From Agapetus fuscipes (lineage: Eukaryota; Arthropoda; Insecta; Trichoptera; Glossosomatidae), in the NCBI GenBank assembly GCA_951799405.1, contig OX637350.1, forward strand, positions 4,387,852-4,451,851: a stretch of 64,000 nucleotides of DNA. Reading direction: 5' to 3'. The notes under the pieces are model-generated. The model ran no database searches. It had not been told where the DNA came from and saw only the letters and a program-made list of their open reading frames with translations. A program made the position numbers and the translations under genes. Below are positions 52,801-61,800 of this stretch, in pieces; position 1 is the first letter of the stretch; every line of letters begins with the position of its first letter.

Positions 52801-55800
52801 ATTATATCTTATATTATAGATTATTCCGTGGCAAATAATGCTTTAAAATTTTCTCACTTTAAATTTAACTTTAAAAAAGCATCTGAATATAAACCGCGAA
52901 ACATGTGTGCCGATTTATTTGTATTTTAAGATCTCCGATGGGGATTTGAATCAAGTCATTTCTGATTAGAATGCGTTAACCACTGAACAACTAGAGGTTG
53001 AAGAATCTAGACTGTTTATTGTTCTTAGTGACGTCATGTTGGGGCAGGTGTAAGAATGCGTGACGTCACCTCGCCTTTTAGATTAACCCACCTTCGTTGG
53101 GTTGCATTTTTGCACTTGTACAGTTTCCTAGTGTAACACTTTCCTTTTAAGCAATATTAGATTAGCAAGCTTCTTACTTCGCAATTACATCATCATCATC
53201 CGCACAGCAATGCGTCTTGACCTCCTTCATCAACCGCTGCCAGCGCTGTCAATCCAAAGCCTTTCTTTTGAAAAAACGTTTTCGGAGATCATTCTCCATC
53301 TTCAGTTTCTTATATACTAAACTTAAAACTAATAACAAGACATGCAATTTATGTGGGAGGGGGCGGGGCTAAAATTGAAAGGAGGGGGGAAGATATGGGC
53401 GGGATCTGGACGTTAATTAGATTATTTTTATTAATTTTAAAATATGAATTTATTTCTAGTGTTTCTAGGATGTTCATCTTTTTTCCTTTTTGGCAATTTG
53501 AAATAAGATGTAGATTACTATCATCAAAAAAGTGTCCCTCATTTCTGGCATGGTCTGCCATCTCGGAATTAATGTGGATGTTCTTGACACCATTTTTGTG
53601 TTCTTTGTACCTATCCTTCAGGCTTCTTCCAGTCTGTCCTATATACACAGAGTCACAATTTTTACTGTCAATTTTGTAAATACCACTCTTTTCCTCTTTT
53701 GGAAGTTTAGATTTGTTATTCAAGATATATATTTTTATTGTATTTCTACAGTCCTTGAAGAACAATCCTCCATGACTCTGTCCAGCCACCTTGTCTTCCA
53801 AATACTTTGCATTTTTCTTTTTTGTCCATCCTCTCCTGGCTTTGATGATCCGTTCGTTATTTTTTTTCCAACGTAGTGTAATACGAAATAATGTGATGAG
53901 ATGGTTTGGACATGTAGAAAGAATAGATGATGAAAGACTTAGAAAGTGTACATATAAACAGAGGAAATGTGGAAGGGAAAGAGGAAAGGAAAGTCCGACA
54001 AAATTATGGATTGATCAGATTGGTGAAATTGTGAAAGAATGGTATATACAGAATGAATATTGACTTATACTTATACTTCCTTGACTTATAGGTTGTTATG
54101 CGGCTGACCACCCATACTGTAAAAATTGGTTCACTTTGCCAATGTCACCCCTGTTTCAGGGAAGGACGGCAAGAGTTGCAAGGCTTATGTTCATTTGAGA
54201 TTGGGTTTTATATTGTAGGTCCACATGCGGTATGTGTTAGCGCGAAATTATACATATCTGCTTGTGGGAATGCATTTAATATAAAACTTAAATGATATAT
54301 ATCTTTGCAGCTTAGATTAGATTAGATTAGAATATAAAAAAAGGAAATGTATGAAAAAGGTGATGGATATGAATGAATTGAAAGAGATAAGAAAATAGGA
54401 GGCAAATCTGCAGAGGCTCTGGCCACCACTAGCGGAATTGTGAAAGAGTTACAGTTACAGTTACTGTACAGTTCACGTAGACCTTTTTATCAATCATTAT
54501 TCATTACACGTAGTATAAAATATTACATAAATTCCCCTCCATTGCGTAAATAGAAAAATGTATGGGAGATACAACAGTGATCGTAGTGAGTGATTAAGTT
54601 TTCATACATTTTTTTAAATATATTTTCGAACAAATTAAAAATAAAGATTAAAATCATTGTTACCAAAAAAAGATAACGATTGAATGGAACATTTTTTGTG
54701 AAAATAATGTTTCGTCAAATTCGCAAAGAAAGCGGATCCCTTATTTTTTAATGACTAAAAATAAAATGAGAAATAATGGTGGTTTCAAAATAATAATGGC
54801 GTCTATAATTACAACTTTTTCTTAAAAATTGTATCCCTCAGATTACAGGGTACATTTTAAATATAATATAGCAGTACATAAAATAACAACTTACTCGTAT
54901 AAACACTACTGATATAGTGATATAGTTTTTCTCGGGTTAGACCATGTTCTACTTGCAGTAATTTTGTCTGTCGACGTTTCATTCCCTCGAGCGGGGAATA
55001 TTTTCAAGGCTAGAAGCTACGGGGGACCTTTATCATCCGTTTACTTTTGGCAACTGGCTGGGGTTTTTATACTCTGATATATTATTATATACAGTTCCTT
55101 GACTTATAGGTTGGTATGAGGCTGACCACCCATACTATAAAAAATGGTTCACTTGAGCAGTATCTCCCGTGTTTTCAGGGAAGGTCAGCTAGAGTAACAG
55201 GGCTTATGTTCATTCGAGATTGGGTTTTATATTGTAGAATGTAGATTAACATGCGGCATGTACCTACGTGTCTGCTTGTGAAAATGTATATAATGAGAAT
55301 CTTACATTTATCTTTGCAACTTAGATTAGATTAGATATACTAGTGACTAGAATGTAAAAATCTTATGTTATAGAATAGAATAACACAGAAATAAAGCTTT
55401 GGACTCACTTATTATATAAATTGACAAGAAGTTAACTAGTATATAATCAATTCTATCGTTACAAGGTTAACAGCAATTATTAGAATTATAATTGATTTAT
55501 TTAAAGTACAGTGTACGAGAATACATGAATCTTATAGAAACAAAGGCGGTAATCCAGGTTTTTTCCGAATGTTAGATAAATATATGGACGCACTGGAAAT
55601 CGTTTTCTCATCATTTCCATATACGTTATTTAATTTCCACAAAAATCCTAGACTGCTGGCTTTGGTTCTATACGACCATGTAAAATGCAATAAATTACGA
55701 CCTATCCGTATCGAGTATGCAAGATGCAAATTTAATACGTAAGTCTTTGCGACTTCGTTATTATCAAAGGGCGTGTTTACTGGTGAAACCTATTTCTTTT

Positions 55801-58800
55801 ACAATTAAGGTGTCTTACCGTTCACCAATAGGTCGTCCAGGCCCGAATTAAGACCACTTGCACTGGGGGCCCTGGTGCGGAGAAGTCAGGAGGCCCCCAA
55901 CTCTCTATCCCCCCCCCCACCAACACCTCTCTGCGGTAACCAAAAAAGGTGATGAAATGATCTACCGTGTTCTTTGTTACTTTCTCAATTTAATCCAGTT
56001 TTATTCAAAACCAACATCAATCGGCACTTCCTTGCAGTGCCTCACGACAGAAGCAACAATTCAAGCAACACCTTTGCAGCACCCTTCCAGGGAGACATAG
56101 ACCCCCAAGCCTATCAAGAAGTGGGAAGCCTCCCGCACAGGATTCCTTGAAAAACCTTCATAATATAAAAATATTAATAATAATAATGTCAACACATAAT
56201 AAAATACAATAAATGTAATGTCATAAAAACATTTTATAAATTCCAAATGACTTACATTATTGTGAAACCGCCCCTGGAACACACCATATATTTTACGCGA
56301 GTATTAATAAGTAGTAATTTACATGTGTTAGCGCAAGCTCCCGGCTGCTGCTTCTGTCTTGACTTTCACATGGCACTTCATTTTATTTCAAGAACCCATT
56401 GACAATATTGTTAAACACACTGAATTCTCATCACTTTGATTAAGGATATAACATTTTTTATAGCCCTACGTATTATTTAAATAGAAAAAATATTAATACC
56501 GCATTTTTGCAGGCTTTATCATGACGGTGCTCAGTTAAATGAAGAAGAAAAAGAAAAAAAAACGATGCACGGTTCACTGTTTTTTAATGCAACACTTATT
56601 GTACAAATTCACTTTATTATATTTGATTTAAAAAAAAAACCCCTAAATAGTCGCCTTTGTTGCCGTACGATTTATTCAAATATTGTTCTGATTACTTTTA
56701 GCAAAATTATTTTATTAAAAAAAAAAGCGACGTTAAATAACTTTATTTCAAATTTTTATTTGATTTGATTTCTTGTTAACCCTTTTTAAATTTATATCAC
56801 TTTTCAAAATTTAAAAAATGTGTTTACAAAAAAAAACATTTACCCGCGAATTTTAAATTTACGAAATCGCGCGCGAAAACACTACTCACTTGCTCGGCGC
56901 ACTGGCACAGACTGTTCGAGACGCGATCGAGATTCTATTTAAGTACTTTCTCTTGCTCAGTGACTTTCTCTTAAGGCTAGTTCGCACGAGGCCACTGATT
57001 TAGTCAAGTACCGAGTAATTTAGTAGTGGGCGGGGCGCTACTCGCCCGTGAAGCGTTCGCATTACGGTCCAGTACAGTACACAAGTGCGAAGTTGGCTGC
57101 AGAAAGCCCTTTCTATAATGGCGGAAAATTTGAATTGGCTGCAGTTTGAAAATATTAATTGAGTATTAAAATCATGTTATTATAAAGCCCTTTAAATTGG
57201 CTATAGTTTGGTAATATTAACTTATTTATGCCCGGCCACCTAGCTAGGAGCCTGTTTAGCAAACAACTTCGAAACTCGACTTTTGTAAATTCGAAATGTA
57301 TTTTATGGTTTATAAAATAATATACACATTTTAAATAAAAACAACACATGACTATTTGATGTTTATAATAATATCTACCATTTACGCTGCAAACATTATT
57401 TTTTAATTGAATTTTTATCTTTTCAATGATGTGTACAAAGTATATTTTGTATGCACACACTATAATACGGCTCGTAGTCTGCAGCTGCATTCAGATGCAT
57501 TTTTCTGTTGCGTTTTTCGTTGTTGACAATTAACATCAATATTCGACATGTAAAATCGGCATTTTCAAATACACGGCGGTCACCAATCAATTATCAAGTT
57601 AAAGAAGAAACATGGTTCAACTTTTCAGAGGCTGACCGCGAGAAACTTGTTCAATCCTGCTACATACGCCTCTCACGTCTGTCACAGATACCAGCTGATG
57701 GCTTACAGTGGCATAAAATTGTAATGCCTCTAATTAGTTATCCCCGTGTGTCACTGAATTGTTTCTGTACAAAACAACAAGTAACAATCCATCTTAAGGA
57801 TATCATAAGGCCTGTGATATGACAAATTTATGGTAGGTACCTATAAACATCGATCAATGTAAAAGATCGATGTTTTTAAATACGTAATAAATTCATGGAC
57901 GATAATAGTTATTTCCACAACATCTTTACCAAAACTATATTTGTACAGCTCTATTGTCAGCAAGGAGCTACATGATTGTATTTTTGACAGCTGATATCCG
58001 CACCAAAAATCGATGTCATACTATTCTTATCGAAAACAAATTACCTTTCTCAAAACTTTTTGGACGTAGATAAGTCCTAGCAACTTCTATATTCTCAAGA
58101 GTTTCTAAAAAAACAAGGATATCGGTGTGCATATCCACTTATTTACAGTTTAAACATGACATAACCTGACTGACAGGTCGCTAAGTTTAGGGAGCGGAAC
58201 ATCGGGCTCGCAAATATAAGAAGTTCTTAAGTACTTAAATATTTTTAAACAGCACTTTATCTTTAAATATTCTTGCTGAAAACGGGCATTATCTTTTCAA
58301 ACTGCAGCCAATTTAAATTGCCGCCATTCTTGCATTTCCGTTTCCCCGCCAAGAGTGAGCGGCCAATGGCGCGGCCGCTAATAAACTCGACTCGGACTCG
58401 GGCTTTTCCGTGGCTCTTCGGACTCGGACTTTTCCGTGGCTTCTCGGCAACACTCGCCCACGGACGGTGGGCGGGGCCGCTACTTGCCCGAAAAAATAGA
58501 ATGAAATGGATCGGCTTGACTAAACCATTGACTTAACTACTGGACTAAATTGTTGGGGTTCGCACACGTTTAGCCACTAAATTACTCGTTACTTGGCTAA
58601 ATTACTCGCCTTGTCCGAACCAGCCATTACTGTTATTGGTTGAAGGCGTGGCTTAACAATATCCCACATGGTGGGAGATTTTAATTTGTCAATCGTACAC
58701 GGCAGAGAGCTCGCTTACTTCTTTAAGCTTATCAACTATGGAAAAAGTACCAGATTTATTTTCCTTGCCAATATAATAATAATCTATAATCTAAGTTGCA

Positions 58801-61800
58801 AAGATATATTACATTTAAGATTCATATTACATGAATTTCCACAAGCAGACACGTATAAGTTCGCGCTAACACATGCCGTATGTGGACCTACAGTATAAAG
58901 ACCCAATCTCAAATAAACACAAGCCTTGCAACTCTTGCCGTCCTTCCCTGAAACAGGGGTGACATTAAAAAGTGAACCACTTTTGTACAGTAAGGGCGAT
59001 CAGCCTCATACCAACCTATAAGTCAAGGAAATAGCATGCTGTAAATTAGTATAAAATAGAAAGAGAAAACCGCAAATAGGAAACTTTACGTTGAAAATAA
59101 ACGCAATTAAATCAATTAAAAGTCATAAAGAAAAATCACATTTTGTTTTCCTTCTTTCAGGAGAAAGCTAGACGACAATCACCGCAAGTTCTACGCCCAC
59201 TATTGGCGCGCCTTCTTGGTGACATGCCTCCTTGCATCACAAACCTTGGAAGTCGGTGAATACCTGGCGCTGTTGGAGACCAGCCCAGCGCCTCTCTACT
59301 CCTTGTTCTCTCCGCTGTCTTCCATGGCCGCTGTTCTCTGCGGTCTGCTCCTCCACTCTTCCTTGGAGACGCGCGGCTTGGCGAGCTGCCTGCCCCTGGA
59401 GATCAGCTTCTGGCTGCTGATGAGCATCTGGAGGACGCTGAAGGTCGCCCACTTGACACACTTTCCGCTGAAGTGGCATCATGTGATGTACACGCTCTCT
59501 CACGCTGATTGCCTACTCCTGGCAACACTCACTGCCACTGATGTCCTTACAGCTTACATAGAGGTACATATTACATTTCAGTGTACATTGACTCTGGATG
59601 AAATGAAAGAAGGATGTAAGCACAAAAATAAATGGCCGTTGATCTGTAATGTTGGCGGCCTTTTTAAATTTCAAATTAGAATTTTGTATTTTGTGTTTGT
59701 TTTTAATGTTTATACACAAGCAGACACGTATGAATTCGCGCTAACACATGTCGCATGCGGACCTACAATATAAAAACCCAATCTCAAATGAACATAAGCC
59801 CTACAACTCTTGCCGACCTTCCCTGAAACGGGGTGACATTGGCAAAATGAACCATATTGTGACAATATGGCTGGCCAGCCTCATAGCAAATAGAAATCTA
59901 TAATTCAAGGAATACAAGTAATGAATTAAATCCAGTTATAAAAAATATACAAACACGAAAAAATCTACAAGCAAATAGAGAAAAATAAGTAGAATTAAAC
60001 TGTGTTTATTTTCATATCTTAAATTTATTCATAAGCTTAATAGCGAAAATTCTGAACCGAAAATTAATAATTTTGTCCGTACATTGTAACGTGCAATCTA
60101 TATACGAGTACTAGTATTAGAAAATCAATACATACAATTTTACAGGTATGTTCACGCATAGATATGCTTACACCACCGCCACGTTATTAGAGATGAAACA
60201 CAGACTGATTTATAGATGGCGCCCCCACTCTCCAAAATTTATTTTCGCATAATGAAAATTCTTCACCGCCAAGTTGGAAGCAATTATTCGCACCTCTGTA
60301 CCCCGAGTATAAAAGATTGCGCAAATTCACGGATCTACCTAGGGGCTGTCCATATATTACGTCATTCGCATTATTACGGTGGGGGGGGGGGGGGGGGGAG
60401 TCTGGTCTGCGGATGATGGCAAATGATGTACGAGTACCAAAAGTGACGTCGTTCTTGTAAATACCAATTTCTACAAAATATACAAAATATTATGTAATTA
60501 ATAAAACATTAATAATTATTAAGCTCATCCATTATTACAGCAAAAGGGGGGGGGGGGGGTCATTAGACAATGACTATAGGATGATTGTAAGGGGGGGGGG
60601 GGTAATTTATGGACGGCCCCCTAAGTGATTATTCTTCTTCTTATTGTTATCATTATTTTTTAAATATACTCCTTTATATTTGGCTTATGTTCATTTGAGA
60701 TTGGCTTTTTATATTGTACTCGTAGGTCCACATGCAACATGACGTGTTAGCGAGAAAACTTATACATGTCTGTCTGTGGGAATGCGTTTAATATGCACAC
60801 CGCTTTTACCGCAAAATGTACTAAAATTAAAACGTTTGCTCTAGTTGCTGTTTTAGTTTTGATACATTTTTGGTGAAACGCTTTGGTAGAATTTGAATGT
60901 AACGTTTTAGACGCGGGGTGCAGGGGTCCCATTCCGATAAGGGTCATAAGTTTCGTATTCATATCCAACGCAATTATTTTGATGGAGTGAAATTCTAACG
61001 AGTAAGTCGTTCCGAAAGCCAAAGTTTTTCTTTTATTAACTTTTATGAATAGCCATTATTTTAACGATCATTGTACAATGTACATGCACTAGCATTAAAA
61101 CACCACTTTTTCTACTTTTTGTGTTTCATTTCCAACAAGCTGTCCGGTCCGTAGCTCAGTGGTAACACTGCGGACTCTGAATGGGAAGGTTGTGGGTTCG
61201 ATTCCAGGCGGAGCACAAAAAATATACCATTTATATTTTCAAATTTGCTCTTCGCTGGGTTGAAAAATTCATAAAACCTTTACCAATGACCGGTCACCAT
61301 AGGTCCATCCAGCCTTACAGCAACTGGGTCTTGCTTGAGAATTGGCGCTTTGTAGCGACGACGATCAAGCTCGTAAAAAGGTCGATAGCTCAATTGGTAG
61401 AATGCTTGCATTCAGTGGCGTGCCTACAGTTTCTGCCATACGCATGCTGGATAATTAAGGTTGCACTACCTAAATTACAAATAATAAATCTTACCCCGAT
61501 GTTTCTTTTCCCCAGTGCTTCTTAATTTCTTCAGACTTAGATTTTGGATTGAAACAATAAAACCTTCACACACTTAAGATCCTCACAAGGCACAACAATA
61601 TTTTCACCGGAATTAATTTTATATACTATCAAAAAAGGTGGATTCGATCGCAAACAAGGAATAAGTCAATTATTCTGATATTCGAATAAACCGCACCTGA
61701 CGCGACAGTTTATTCAAAATACAATCGGTCATTCATACAACTGTAAATGGCTCCAGTCTGGAATCGTAAAATTGAATGGACGAAAAGCTAAGCATATGGT

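Noticed and set aside
59237..59503. Minus-strand 88-codon frame opposite transporter exon 2
   Set aside because: Shadow of a GC-rich coding exon.
61143..61215. Functional tRNA genes at SINE heads (also 2990, 36850, 38345, 43815, 44633, 62878)
   Set aside because: A and B boxes are present, but the acceptor and anticodon stems do not pair and each is followed by a conserved SINE body.
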